Shown here: positions 1 through 7,230 of the stretch, piece after piece
Numbering within the stretch: the stretch's first letter is position 1
Layout of the letters: every line of letters starts with the position of its first letter
Assembly (NCBI GenBank): GCA_964352225.1
Contig: CAYGRM010000152.1
Location: 1-14,807 of the forward strand
Source of the DNA: CAJQQY01 sp964352225
GTDB lineage: Bacteria; Bacteroidota; Bacteroidia; Chitinophagales; Saprospiraceae
Direction of reading: 5' to 3'
Length of the DNA stretch: 14,807 nt
Made by a program: the position numbers and the translations under genes
The notes under the pieces: model-generated
Seen by the model: the letters and a program-made list of their open reading frames with translations, nothing else
Database searches by the model: none
What the model was told of the DNA's origin: nothing

Positions 1-20
1 ATTTACTTTAATCAACTTCA

Positions 21-665
21 TTACTTATCCACCACATCCGTCGTCATCAGAAAGACCAAAGCCGCTACTGCTCCACCTGCAAAGTTTGCCACCAAAAAAA
101 TCCAAATGTCGCTCCATTCTACTATTCCTACTATCGAAATTCCGATTGCTACAGCCGGATTAAATGCACCTCCAGAAATTCCTCCAAAAGCATAAGCAAT
201 TCCTATTACAGTAAATCCAATCGCAACTCCATAATATGAATTTCCTGCTGTACCTTTGGCAATTGCTACATTTAAAATAACTAAACATAAAATAAATGTT
301 CCTAAGAACTCTGCCAATAGCGCCGGCATAAGGTTCGATGATAAATCTAGCGTTGATAAATCAATCACAGAAGCTTCATTTTTTAACAAAAATCCAGCAG
401 TTAAAGTTGCCAAATATGCTGCAAGAATTTGTGCAATTAAATATCCCAAAATATTAGAATTATGAATTCTTCTACAAATAATAAAAGCAAGGGTAACTGC
501 TGGATTATAATGAGCTGAGGAAATATGCCCCCCCATGTAAATCAAGCCTACTAATCCCAAACCTATTGCTACTGGAGCAAGATTCCCTAACCCACAAAGA
601 ACTGTCATACAAATCGTCAACATTAAAAAAAATGTTCCCACAAATTCGATGATGTATTTATTCAT
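21..665 (-). CDS. Aquaporin-family (MIP) channel, 214 aa
   Basis: Inner-membrane channel of the major intrinsic protein family, which passes water or small neutral solutes. Both half-helix signatures are present: HYNPAV with NPA at residues 54-56 and AFNPAV with NPA at 169-171. The protein is almost entirely hydrophobic, with about six membrane segments arranged as two repeats. The length is slightly short for the family (usually 220-280). In most aquaporins the second NPA is followed by Arg (the aromatic/arginine filter); here it is Val172, so the filter should be wider or less polar and the substrate cannot be assumed to be water or glycerol. The gene stands alone: its 3' end is near the window edge, and upstream lies the terminator of the CDGSH gene. 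Family assignment is firm, substrate unknown. Confidence 0.93.
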   Translation of the reverse strand: MNKYIIEFVGTFFLMLTICMTVLCGLGNLAPVAIGLGLVGLIYMGGHISSAHYNPAVTLAFIICRRIHNSNILGYLIAQILAAYLATLTAGFLLKNEASVIDLSTLDLSSNLMPALLAEFLGTFILCLVILNVAIAKGTAGNSYYGVAIGFTVIGIAYAFGGISGGAFNPAVAIGISIVGIVEWSDIWIFLVANFAGGAVAALVFLMTTDVVDK

Positions 666-735
666 TTACCAAAATTTTCTATTCAGCAAAACTATCTATT
701 TTTAGCATAATCAAAGATTAAGTTTTTGTCAAAAA

Positions 736-773
736 AAAAAAGCTAATGCAAAATGAATTGCAATAGCTTTTTT
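736..773 (-). terminator. Intrinsic terminator downstream of the CDGSH gene
   Basis: A hairpin lies 68 bp beyond the stop of the CDGSH gene. Arm 736-750 pairs with 759-773 (AAAAAAGCTA and TGCA against TGCA and TAGCTTTTTT, with one A-A mismatch), leaving an 8-nt loop. Read on the minus strand, the hairpin is followed by a run of T (complement of the A run from 731), as expected for Rho-independent termination of the minus-strand genes before the aquaporin. Confidence 0.7.
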
Positions 774-840
774 GGTTTGACCTAAAACCAGTAGCATCTA
801 AATTATCAGATGTACCTAATAAATGCTAACCATTATTTTT

Positions 841-1080
841 TTATAAACTTTTATGTGATCCATCACAAAATGGAGGATTCGAGGTCATTTTGCAAGTACA
901 AATACCTGCTGTTTTTTCTGCCTCTTGAGTAAAAACCATTGGTGTGAAAGAGGTGTCTTTATGTGAACCATTACACCAAGGTTGGTTTTCAGATTTTCCG
1001 CAAGAACACCAAGCATATTTCTTTCCTTCTTCAAGTGTGAATCTGATGGGAGCAGTTCCTCCTACTGTTGGTTTATCCAT
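841..1080 (-). CDS. Tandem CDGSH iron-sulfur protein, 79 aa
   Basis: Small soluble protein with two CDGSH-type zinc-finger-like domains, each expected to bind a [2Fe-2S] cluster through three Cys and one His. Domain 1 has Cys25, Cys27, Cys36 and His40 (CSCGKSENQPWCNGSH). Domain 2 has Cys61, Cys63, Cys72 and His76 (CTCKMTSNPPFCDGSH). All eight ligands are intact. There is no membrane anchor, unlike the animal mitoNEET proteins; the tandem soluble form is the common bacterial type. The cellular role is not established; electron transfer or redox sensing is the usual proposal. The start lies 44 bp downstream of the serine hydrolase stop on the same strand, so co-transcription is possible, and a strong terminator follows. 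Confidence 0.93.
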   Translation of the reverse strand: MDKPTVGGTAPIRFTLEEGKKYAWCSCGKSENQPWCNGSHKDTSFTPMVFTQEAEKTAGICTCKMTSNPPFCDGSHKSL

Positions 1081-1124
1081 ATTTATTTTTTTTGTGAAAT
1101 TTTAAAAATGAAAGTTAGTGAAAA

Positions 1125-2369
1125 TTATTGCTTTATCAAACTAGTTTGCGTTGAATCCAATTCTATTTTTTGTTGATGATAGGTATCAAAAAACACAGGA
1201 ACACTTTGCATCAAAAATCTAGAAAATGAATTTGATAAAACCACAATTCCAATATCTTCTTCCAAACAAAAAGCCATTTCGGTTCGATAACCATTCAAGT
1301 AACCTCCATGATAAATTAATTTCTGTCCCTTGTAATCAATCGTGCGCCAGCCCATGGCATAACCTACAGAATTCACTTCACCCCAATTTCGAGACCAAGG
1401 ATTATTTTTCGGCAAGCGATTATTTTCTTTAAAAATCGGCTTTAATGATTCTTTAGAAATCACCTCAGGATAATGTCCCAACAACGCATTCACCCAAATT
1501 GCCATGTCCGAAATGCTTGCATTCACCCCAGCAGCAGGTAATACTGAAAAATAATCGTCTTGCTGTTCCATCGGAACACTATTTCGAGAACTATGAGGTA
1601 AAGCAATATTTTTTTCTTTCATCAAACTTTCAAAATCTGTGGAGGCATCAGTCATTTTTAATGGTTCGTAAATGTATTGTTTTATCAATGAATCATATGT
1701 CATTTTACTAGAACCTTCCAACATTGGCTGAACTAAACTATAGGCTAAATTTTGATAAGCCATTACCCTTCCTGGTTTTGCAATCAATGGAACTTCCTCC
1801 AATCTTGGAATCATTTGTTTCAATGATTGCCCTGCTTCTATTAAATTTCCATAGGTGTGTCGAGGCAAACCGGTAGAATGACTCAGTACATGCCTTAAGT
1901 TTAAAACTTGGGTAGCAGAGTCTTCAAAGAGTCGAAAATTTGGAATATAATCCTTGACTTTTGAATTCCATTTTAACTTTTTTTCAGCCACCAGCTGAGC
2001 AGCTAGAACTGAAGCAAACCCCTTCGACAAGGAAGCAATTCGAAAAACAGTATGCTGATCAATCGAATCAGTCGATCCTGCTTTTTTTAACCCAAAACCA
2101 TCTTGCATTAATATTTTTCCATTTTTTACAATGGCCACAGCCATCCCCGTAGGAGCATTTTTTAATTGAAATTGCTCCTCAATGATAAATCTATATTCGT
2201 CAATCAATGCTTGCTCCGAGGGAGAAAAATTAGACTTTTTTGGTGGCACTATATCTTTAGCTTGGGAAGTAGTACATTTTTGTAACAATACAATTGCAAG
2301 AATCATTGCGGTGAATCCAAACCATCTCTTTTCAAAAATCATCAAAGTATTTTTATTTTTAAAAACCAA
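1125..2369 (-). CDS. Serine hydrolase, class C beta-lactamase / penicillin-binding-protein-like, exported
   Basis: Member of the beta-lactamase-related serine hydrolase family (AmpC, DD-peptidases, esterases). Numbering from Met1: catalytic SxxK at Ser113-Leu-Ser-Lys116, the Tyr-x-Asn motif at Tyr205-Gln-Asn207, and the His-Gly-Gly third motif at 354-356, all in correct order and spacing. The first about 32 residues are a signal sequence with a hydrophobic core ending LLQKC; Cys32 may be a lipidated Cys with a relaxed lipobox, so a periplasmic lipoprotein is likely but not certain. Met10 (start at 2342) gives a more compact signal peptide and could be the true start. Function could be cell-wall peptide or ester hydrolysis; the family is too broad to name a substrate, and true beta-lactamase activity should not be assumed. 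Confidence 0.9.
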   Translation of the reverse strand: MVFKNKNTLMIFEKRWFGFTAMILAIVLLQKCTTSQAKDIVPPKKSNFSPSEQALIDEYRFIIEEQFQLKNAPTGMAVAIVKNGKILMQDGFGLKKAGSTDSIDQHTVFRIASLSKGFASVLAAQLVAEKKLKWNSKVKDYIPNFRLFEDSATQVLNLRHVLSHSTGLPRHTYGNLIEAGQSLKQMIPRLEEVPLIAKPGRVMAYQNLAYSLVQPMLEGSSKMTYDSLIKQYIYEPLKMTDASTDFESLMKEKNIALPHSSRNSVPMEQQDDYFSVLPAAGVNASISDMAIWVNALLGHYPEVISKESLKPIFKENNRLPKNNPWSRNWGEVNSVGYAMGWRTIDYKGQKLIYHGGYLNGYRTEMAFCLEEDIGIVVLSNSFSRFLMQSVPVFFDTYHQQKIELDSTQTSLIKQ

Positions 2370-2443
2370 AATTCAAAAAACCGAATAAATAATTAAATCT
2401 CAAAATATCTTATAGTTTAATCCAAAATCGTATAAGTTTTTCA

Positions 2444-2451
2444 TATATTTG
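2444..2451 (+). promoter_or_regulatory. Candidate -7 box for the OmpA-family gene
   Basis: TATATTTG matches the Bacteroidota -7 consensus TAnnTTTG exactly and lies in the 200-bp gap between the divergent serine hydrolase and OmpA-family genes. I do not see a clear TTTG -33 partner at the usual distance. If used, transcription would start near 2458 and leave a leader of roughly 110 nt. Such an octamer is not rare in AT-rich DNA. Confidence 0.35.
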
Positions 2452-2534
2452 ACATGCTCTATTCGCCATACTATTCGAAAATAAAATTGCTTTTTTTCTT
2501 GAAATTCAGGGGGGATTCTAGAAACTACTTCATC

Positions 2535-2555
2535 TCTAAAAGTTAATCTTTTAGA
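2535..2555. other. Small hairpin just upstream of the OmpA-family start codon
   Basis: TCTAAAAG (2535-2542) and CTTTTAGA (2548-2555) form a perfect 8-bp stem with a 5-nt loop, ending 15 nt before the ATG at 2571. In the mRNA it would sit in the leader and could affect initiation. AT-rich stems of this length also arise by chance; no function is shown. Confidence 0.3.
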
Positions 2556-2570
2556 TCAAAAAAATACCTT

Positions 2571-5500
2571 ATGAATTTCAAAATTATTTTTGCTTTTCTT
2601 TCCATCATGCTTCTTTCTTTTCCTATTTTTTCACAAACCGAAAAAGGATTTGAACTACTTCAAAACGAAGAATTCGAAGATGCTATTGCTTCATTTGAGC
2701 AAGATTTAAATGATAAATCTATGGCTGTTTTTGCAAATTATGGACTAGCAAAAATTTATGCTGATAGTGCATATTCAGCGGTAAACCTGGATAAAGCTTG
2801 GGAGTATTTTACAGCATTCGATGAAGGATATAAAACCCTAAAATCTAAGAAAAAAGATCAATACAAAAAGAAATTCAAAGTCAAATCTACTCAATTAAAA
2901 AATCAAATTACGGAAGCTGCCATTGCTTATGCAAAGCAAGAAAATTCAGTTGAGTCTTATGATCATTTTTTAACTTTTTATAGAAAAACTAAGCTTTCCT
3001 ACCGAAAAGAAATGGAACTAATCCGTAATCAAATAGCCTACGAAAATGCACTCGAAGCTAATACTAGCCTAGCTTTTAGCGTATTTTTAGAAAAATATAA
3101 AAAGTCGATAAGGTCACAATCCCCTATGCTCCAAAAAGAAGGAGAAAAAAGACTTTTTGAACTTTCGATGGAAGAAAATGGATGGGAAAGTTTTGAAAGT
3201 TTTGCTAAAAGATTTTCTCGAAATCCATATGTGAAAGATGCTGGTTCGAAAACATATGTGAAAATCCATGATCTCGCAGACAAAACTAAATACCTTGAAT
3301 TCATCGATGATTATCCTAAAAGTTTACATCTAAAATTTGCTAAAAATCAATTCGTTAAGTTGATGCTCAAGGATGGCAATTTAGCTGAATTCAATTGGTT
3401 TTTACTCTCCTACCCTGAACATGAGGCTTCAAATGATCTTTGGAAAAAATTCTTAGAAACTTACGTTGCCGAAAATGGGGAAAATAGTATTAAAGAATTT
3501 GCGAAAATGTATCCTCAATATCCATTTCAAGCAGAATTGAAAAATGAATTAGTACTCGTTTTGCAAAATGAAGAAACAGCAGCTTTTGCAAATATTGAAA
3601 ATTCAAAGGATGTAATTGCATTGTTATCATTTTGGGAAAGATTTCCAGAAAGTAGTTTTTCTGCAAAAATTGAGTCACAAGTTTCTTCGCTAATTGGAAA
3701 AAACTCTACCATTTTTGTGCTTGAAAAATACCTTTCTTTAAGCTCTAACCTTACCAAAAAAGAAGAAATAGTTACTCACCTTTACACCATGTATACCGAA
3801 GACTTAAGAGTAGATAATTTTAAAAAATTTCAATCGAGGTATGGTAATATTTTCCGAGATACCGCAAGAATGGAAAGAGACTTAGGACTAGCCATTCGAT
3901 TTGAAGATTTAAAAGATCGAACTTTTGATGAAAGACAAAATGAGGAATTTTCTCAATTCATTAAAGATGCTGCTCCTCATCGTTCTGCTTTTCAGATCTT
4001 GCTTAAAATCATCTCTGATGACTTAAAAAATAAAAACTGGACAGGAGCTAAGCTAACTATGAAAAAATATTTTCCCTTTTTTGAAAAAAAATCAACCCTT
4101 TATAATCAACTTTTTGAGGTGTTAGATGCACCAACCCAAAAAGTCAATTTGACCAAATTAAGCAATGGTATAAATTCAGAAGGAAGTGAATATGCTCCCT
4201 TAATTTCTGCTGATGGAAAAACCCTTTATTTCTGCGCAAAATACCGAGTGGATAACCTGGGAAAAGAAGATATTTTTATTTCCCAAAAAGAAAATAATCA
4301 ATGGTCAACAGCTAAGTTGATGCCTGGCATCAATACCGTCTCTTCAAGTGAAGCTCCCGAAGCGATTTCAGTTGATGGTACCCAAATGATGATGTTTCAA
4401 AATGGTCAACTCTGTTTTAGCAATCAAACTTATGAAGGTTGGTCAGAGTTAGAATTTCTAACTCGCATCATCAACCAAGCGAAATGGCAAGCAGATGCAA
4501 GTATTTCGAGTGACGGAAGAGCATTGTTATTTGCCTCAGCTAGAGTAGATATTGTGGGATTTAACAAACAAAATAATCTGGATATTTATGTTGCACTAAA
4601 AAACGATGCAGGCAAATGGCAAGATGTAATTAATCTAGGACAACAAATTAATACACCATTTCTTGATCGTTCACCATTCTTACATCCTGATATGAAAACT
4701 TTATATTTTAGTTCGACTGGTCATGGAGGTTTGGGAGAAATGGACGTTTATAAAACAACTCGCTTAGATGAGTCTTGGACAAATTGGACGACCCCCGTAA
4801 ACCTAGGGCGTGAGATAAATACCTCTAATAATGATTGGGGATATAAAGTAAGTACAGATGGGGCAACGGCTTATTTTAGTTTTGCCACAGAAGAAGCTTT
4901 GCACGAAGATATCTACCAAGTGGAATTACCCGAAAAAATGAGACCCTTGGCTGTTTCAACCATCACCGGAACCTTAAAAGATTCCTATGGATTGCCTATT
5001 GATGCTGAAATTATTATTGAAGATTTGGAAACTGGAAAAATTGTTAGCCAGCTAAAAAGTAATCCAAAAACAGGAGAATTTTTTGTCGTTTTACCCGGCA
5101 ATCGAAAATATAGTTACTTCATCAAAAAGGAAGATTACTTTCCTATCTCAAACAATATTGACTTGAGCGCCAATAAAAGAGTGGAGATCAATGAAAATTT
5201 AAAATTATTTACGATTGCTGAATTGACTGAAAAGGGAATGAATTTGACTTTGGAAAATATCTTTTTTGATACCAATAAATCAATCCTTAAACAAGAATCC
5301 TACTCGGAATTAAATCGAGTTTTTGCCTTAATAAAAACCAACAATTTTAAAATTGAATTATTTGGACATACCGACAATGAAGGAGAAAATGAATACAATC
5401 TGCAATTATCTCAAAAACGTGCAGATGCTGTTAGAAATTATCTAATTGAAAAAGGAATTCCTGCTACGGATGTTTCAGCGTTTGGAAAAGGAGAATCAGA

Positions 5501-5573
5501 ACCAATAGAAAGTAATCAAACTGAGCAAGGAAAAGCTAGAAATCGACGAGTGGAAGTTAAGTTTAAAAATTAA
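2571..5573 (+). CDS. TPR / PD40 propeller / CarboxypepD_reg / OmpA C-terminal protein, 1000 aa
   Basis: Exported envelope protein likely to link the outer membrane to peptidoglycan. Domains in order: signal peptide (about 1-21, ending IFSQ), a TPR-like region (about 27-85) in a long helical section reaching to about 520, WD40-like PD40 propeller repeats (about 530-780, with units such as PLISADGKTLYF and ISSDGRALLF), a carboxypeptidase-regulatory beta-sandwich (about 795-860), and an OmpA peptidoglycan-binding domain (about 885-1000) containing FGHTDNEGENEYN and SQKRAD. This order is that of PorE, the peptidoglycan-binding part of the type IX secretion apparatus, but PorE is a shorter lipoprotein, whereas here the helical section is much longer and no lipobox Cys is visible. 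It may be a paralogue with another envelope role. It stands alone, with its own leader and terminator. Confidence 0.9.
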   Translation: MNFKIIFAFLSIMLLSFPIFSQTEKGFELLQNEEFEDAIASFEQDLNDKSMAVFANYGLAKIYADSAYSAVNLDKAWEYFTAFDEGYKTLKSKKKDQYKKKFKVKSTQLKNQITEAAIAYAKQENSVESYDHFLTFYRKTKLSYRKEMELIRNQIAYENALEANTSLAFSVFLEKYKKSIRSQSPMLQKEGEKRLFELSMEENGWESFESFAKRFSRNPYVKDAGSKTYVKIHDLADKTKYLEFIDDYPKSLHLKFAKNQFVKLMLKDGNLAEFNWFLLSYPEHEASNDLWKKFLETYVAENGENSIKEFAKMYPQYPFQAELKNELVLVLQNEETAAFANIENSKDVIALLSFWERFPESSFSAKIESQVSSLIGKNSTIFVLEKYLSLSSNLTKKEEIVTHLYTMYTEDLRVDNFKKFQSRYGNIFRDTARMERDLGLAIRFEDLKDRTFDERQNEEFSQFIKDAAPHRSAFQILLKIISDDLKNKNWTGAKLTMKKYFPFFEKKSTLYNQLFEVLDAPTQKVNLTKLSNGINSEGSEYAPLISADGKTLYFCAKYRVDNLGKEDIFISQKENNQWSTAKLMPGINTVSSSEAPEAISVDGTQMMMFQNGQLCFSNQTYEGWSELEFLTRIINQAKWQADASISSDGRALLFASARVDIVGFNKQNNLDIYVALKNDAGKWQDVINLGQQINTPFLDRSPFLHPDMKTLYFSSTGHGGLGEMDVYKTTRLDESWTNWTTPVNLGREINTSNNDWGYKVSTDGATAYFSFATEEALHEDIYQVELPEKMRPLAVSTITGTLKDSYGLPIDAEIIIEDLETGKIVSQLKSNPKTGEFFVVLPGNRKYSYFIKKEDYFPISNNIDLSANKRVEINENLKLFTIAELTEKGMNLTLENIFFDTNKSILKQESYSELNRVFALIKTNNFKIELFGHTDNEGENEYNLQLSQKRADAVRNYLIEKGIPATDVSAFGKGESEPIESNQTEQGKARNRRVEVKFKN

Positions 5574-5588
5574 ACATATCAGTATTTT

Positions 5589-5630
5589 AAAAAAGCGGTG
5601 TTAACCTTTCCTAGTCGACACCGCTTTTTT
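5589..5630. terminator. Bidirectional intrinsic terminator between convergent genes
   Basis: A perfect 13-bp stem (AAAAAAGCGGTGT at 5589-5601, ACACCGCTTTTTT at 5618-5630) with a 16-nt loop has a GC-rich core and a T run on both strands. It lies between the stop of the OmpA-family gene (5573) and the stop of the convergent small zinc-finger gene (5637), so it can end transcription from either side. Confidence 0.88.
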
Positions 5631-5636
5631 AATTTT

Positions 5637-5828
5637 TTATTTAGGAATTCTCCCTGTTCCATTACATTGTTTACAATCTTCTCGATGTCTTAATCCATAC
5701 CAATGACCTTTTCCATCACAATTTGGACATGCCTTGGTATTTGATAGTGCTTGTGGTGCCCACAAAAAGAATTTATAAGTAAAATATATCAAGCCAATGA
5801 CAACGAGTATTCTGAGAACGACGAACAT
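5637..5828 (-). CDS. Small membrane-anchored protein with DnaJ-type CxxCxGxG zinc finger, 63 aa
   Basis: One N-terminal membrane segment (about residues 3-25) is followed by a soluble tail with two DnaJ-like repeats: CPNCDGKG (Cys34, Cys37) and CKQCNGTG (Cys52, Cys55). Four Cys are enough for a single zinc site like one half of the DnaJ zinc finger. There is no J domain. DnaJ fingers bind zinc and assist thiol or client-protein interactions; whether this peptide does either is unknown. It lies 73 bp downstream of the split YeeE transporter on the same strand and may be read from the same transcript. The bidirectional terminator follows. Clear motifs and a bounded position support a real gene despite its size. 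Confidence 0.78.
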   Translation of the reverse strand: MFVVLRILVVIGLIYFTYKFFLWAPQALSNTKACPNCDGKGHWYGLRHREDCKQCNGTGRIPK

Positions 5829-5901
5829 GATTTTTGAGATTTTTGTTTGTTAAAAACCCGAAGATATTATTTCTTTTAGAAAATCTCAATAGCCCACAAC
5901 T

Positions 5902-6315
5902 CTAATGAGGCAATTTACTTCTCAATGCTCCGTAAACATAGGTCCCCAATAATGCACTCAAAATGACCAATAGAATAATCCAATATCCATGTCCGGCCAA
6001 AACATAAAGTGGTCCAGGACAGGCACCGGTCATCGCCCAACCCAATCCAAAAAAAGTACCACCAAACAAGCTCGCTCTGTAGGTCTTAGGTTTATCTTGA
6101 AATTGAATAATATCGCCAAAGGCATTTTTGACATCAAACTTTTTAATCAGAAAATGAATCAATACTCCCACCCCAACTGCTACTCCGATGATTCCATACA
6201 TATGAAAACTTTGGAATCTAAACATCTCTTGAATTCGAAACCAAGATATTGCCTCTGACTTGGTCATCACTATTCCAAATAAAATCCCTACCGCTAAAAA
6301 CTTTAATAATCTCAT
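5902..6315 (-). CDS. YeeE/YedE-family transporter, small C-terminal-type subunit (DUF6691), 137 aa
   Basis: Membrane protein corresponding to one half of the YeeE/YedE sulfur transporter fold, in which full-length members such as TsuA import thiosulfate through a path lined by conserved cysteines. About four membrane segments are visible. The motif MTGACPGP places the conserved Cys at residue 99. The start is 17 bp after the stop of the larger subunit, so the two are almost certainly co-translated and should form one transporter. Many Bacteroidota carry this split arrangement. No rhodanese, TusA-like or sulfur-oxidation gene is next to it, so direction and substrate (thiosulfate or another sulfur compound) are inferred from the family only. 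Confidence 0.9.
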   Translation of the reverse strand: MRLLKFLAVGILFGIVMTKSEAISWFRIQEMFRFQSFHMYGIIGVAVGVGVLIHFLIKKFDVKNAFGDIIQFQDKPKTYRASLFGGTFFGLGWAMTGACPGPLYVLAGHGYWIILLVILSALLGTYVYGALRSKLPH

Positions 6316-6332
6316 CTCTTTTTAATTTTTGT

Positions 6333-6914
6333 TTATAAAGAAAAAATAATTGGAAATAATAAATGTGTCATCACCAACCCTCCAATAAAAAATCCAATCA
6401 CCGCCACTAATGAAGGCAATTGTAAATTTGATAATCCTGTGATCGCGTGACCAGAAGTACATCCTCCTCCATATCGTGTTCCAAATCCAATCAAAAACCC
6501 TCCAACGATTATTAAAATAAATCCTTTTAGAGATTTTAATGCCTCAAGATTAAAAACATCTGTTGGCAAAAATCCTGCCCCTTCATCCATGGTTGTTGGA
6601 TATGAAATTCCTAACGCAGACATATCATTGATAGTAGCTGCTGAAATTTGAATAGGTTCTGGGCTTGCAAAAAATGTGGAAGCAATCCCTCCACCAATAA
6701 TACTACCGGCCACAAAGACGAGTAACCAATCATGTTTTTTCCAATCATAATTGAAATACTCAAATCGACTTCCTGCTCCTCCAATTGAACATATTGCTTG
6801 AAAGGAAGAGGAAACTCCAAACTTTTGTCCTAAGTAAATAAGCATTAACATGACCAACGAAATCATCGCTCCGGACACCGACCAATGCCATGGTTGACTA
6901 ATAAATTCTATCAT
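6333..6914 (-). CDS. YeeE/YedE-family transporter, large N-terminal-type subunit, 193 aa
   Basis: Polytopic inner-membrane protein, the partner of the following DUF6691 subunit. Visible markers are Cys42 in AICSIGG and Cys152 in RYGGGCTSGH, both in family-typical glycine-rich surroundings; together with Cys99 of the small subunit they give three cysteines like those described along the thiosulfate path of TsuA. I place the start at Met28 of the longer open frame (ATG at 6914): the extra 27 codons upstream, back to 6995, do not look like family sequence and would place coding DNA over a candidate promoter and a TGTGA-N6-TCACA site. Predicted role is uptake of thiosulfate or a similar sulfur compound. 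Confidence 0.9.
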   Translation of the reverse strand: MIEFISQPWHWSVSGAMISLVMLMLIYLGQKFGVSSSFQAICSIGGAGSRFEYFNYDWKKHDWLLVFVAGSIIGGGIASTFFASPEPIQISAATINDMSALGISYPTTMDEGAGFLPTDVFNLEALKSLKGFILIIVGGFLIGFGTRYGGGCTSGHAITGLSNLQLPSLVAVIGFFIGGLVMTHLLFPIIFSL

Positions 6915-6951
6915 TTTATTTATTTTTAAATTATTCTCAAATAAGCAGATG

Positions 6952-6959
6952 CAAAGATG
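6952..6959 (-). promoter_or_regulatory. Weak candidate -7 box for the YeeE transporter operon
   Basis: On the minus strand CATCTTTG matches TAnnTTTG except at the first base. It lies 38 bp upstream of the chosen start codon. The centre of the TGTGA-N6-TCACA palindrome would fall roughly 40-45 bp upstream of a start of transcription near 6945, the spacing of a class II activator site. Inferred from position only. Confidence 0.25.
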
Positions 6960-6980
6960 GCATCCTAACAAATAAAAAAG

Positions 6981-6996
6981 TGTGATTGTCATCACA
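6981..6996. promoter_or_regulatory. Perfect TGTGA-N6-TCACA palindrome, candidate Crp/Fnr-family operator
   Basis: TGTGATTGTCATCACA matches the half-sites of the E. coli CRP consensus with exact N6 spacing. It is 67 bp upstream of the YeeE large-subunit start. Bacteroidota carry many Crp/Fnr-family regulators, some responding to redox or nitrogen oxides, so control of sulfur uptake by such a factor is plausible. No regulator gene is in the window and binding is not shown. Confidence 0.5.
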
Positions 6997-7083
6997 TACC
7001 TGAATTATCTATTTAGAATGTCGTCTGGAGAACCATTAATAAAAAAGAAGTTTTGTTGATTTTTCAGCAAAAGAAAACTGAAA

Positions 7084-7211
7084 GTTCTAAATGAATTCAT
7101 TTGGTCATTTATTAATAGTTATTGGTTATTTCCAAAATGGGACTTCTATAAATTATGCAATTGATAACTCATTAACCAATAACTTAATAACCAAATGAAA
7201 TCATCTAGAAC
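7084..7211. repeat. Long imperfect inverted repeat between phosphoesterase and transporter genes
   Basis: The left arm (7084-7130, beginning GTTCTAAATGAATTCATTTGG) returns as the reverse complement of the right arm (7171-7211, reading GTTCTAGATGATTTCATTTGG), and both continue through GTTATTGGTTA. The arms are about 41-47 bp with a few mismatches and one small gap, around a 40-nt centre. Both sides end in a TCTA-like block. It could be a degenerate miniature inverted-repeat element or a large hairpin that ends transcription of the upstream phosphoesterase gene. No coding content is seen. Confidence 0.6.
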
Positions 7212-7230
7212 CAAACTGAAACTATATATT

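Larger units (their letters stand above)
6915..7230. other. Gene-free stretch: transporter promoter region plus long inverted repeat
   Basis: About 316 bp without a convincing gene. The left part (6915-7000) is the 5' region of the split YeeE transporter and holds a CRP-like palindrome and a weak -7 candidate. The right part (7084-7211) is filled by a long imperfect inverted repeat, described separately. Short frames here show no family features. Confidence 0.7.

Noticed and set aside
1125..2369. Calling the serine hydrolase an antibiotic-resistance beta-lactamase
   Set aside because: The motifs only support the broad class C-like family, in which esterases and peptidases are common; nothing in context points to resistance.
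6915..6995. 27 extra N-terminal residues of the YeeE large subunit
   Set aside because: The extension would cover the CRP-like site and a candidate promoter and adds no family-like sequence; MIEFISQPWHW is a better start.
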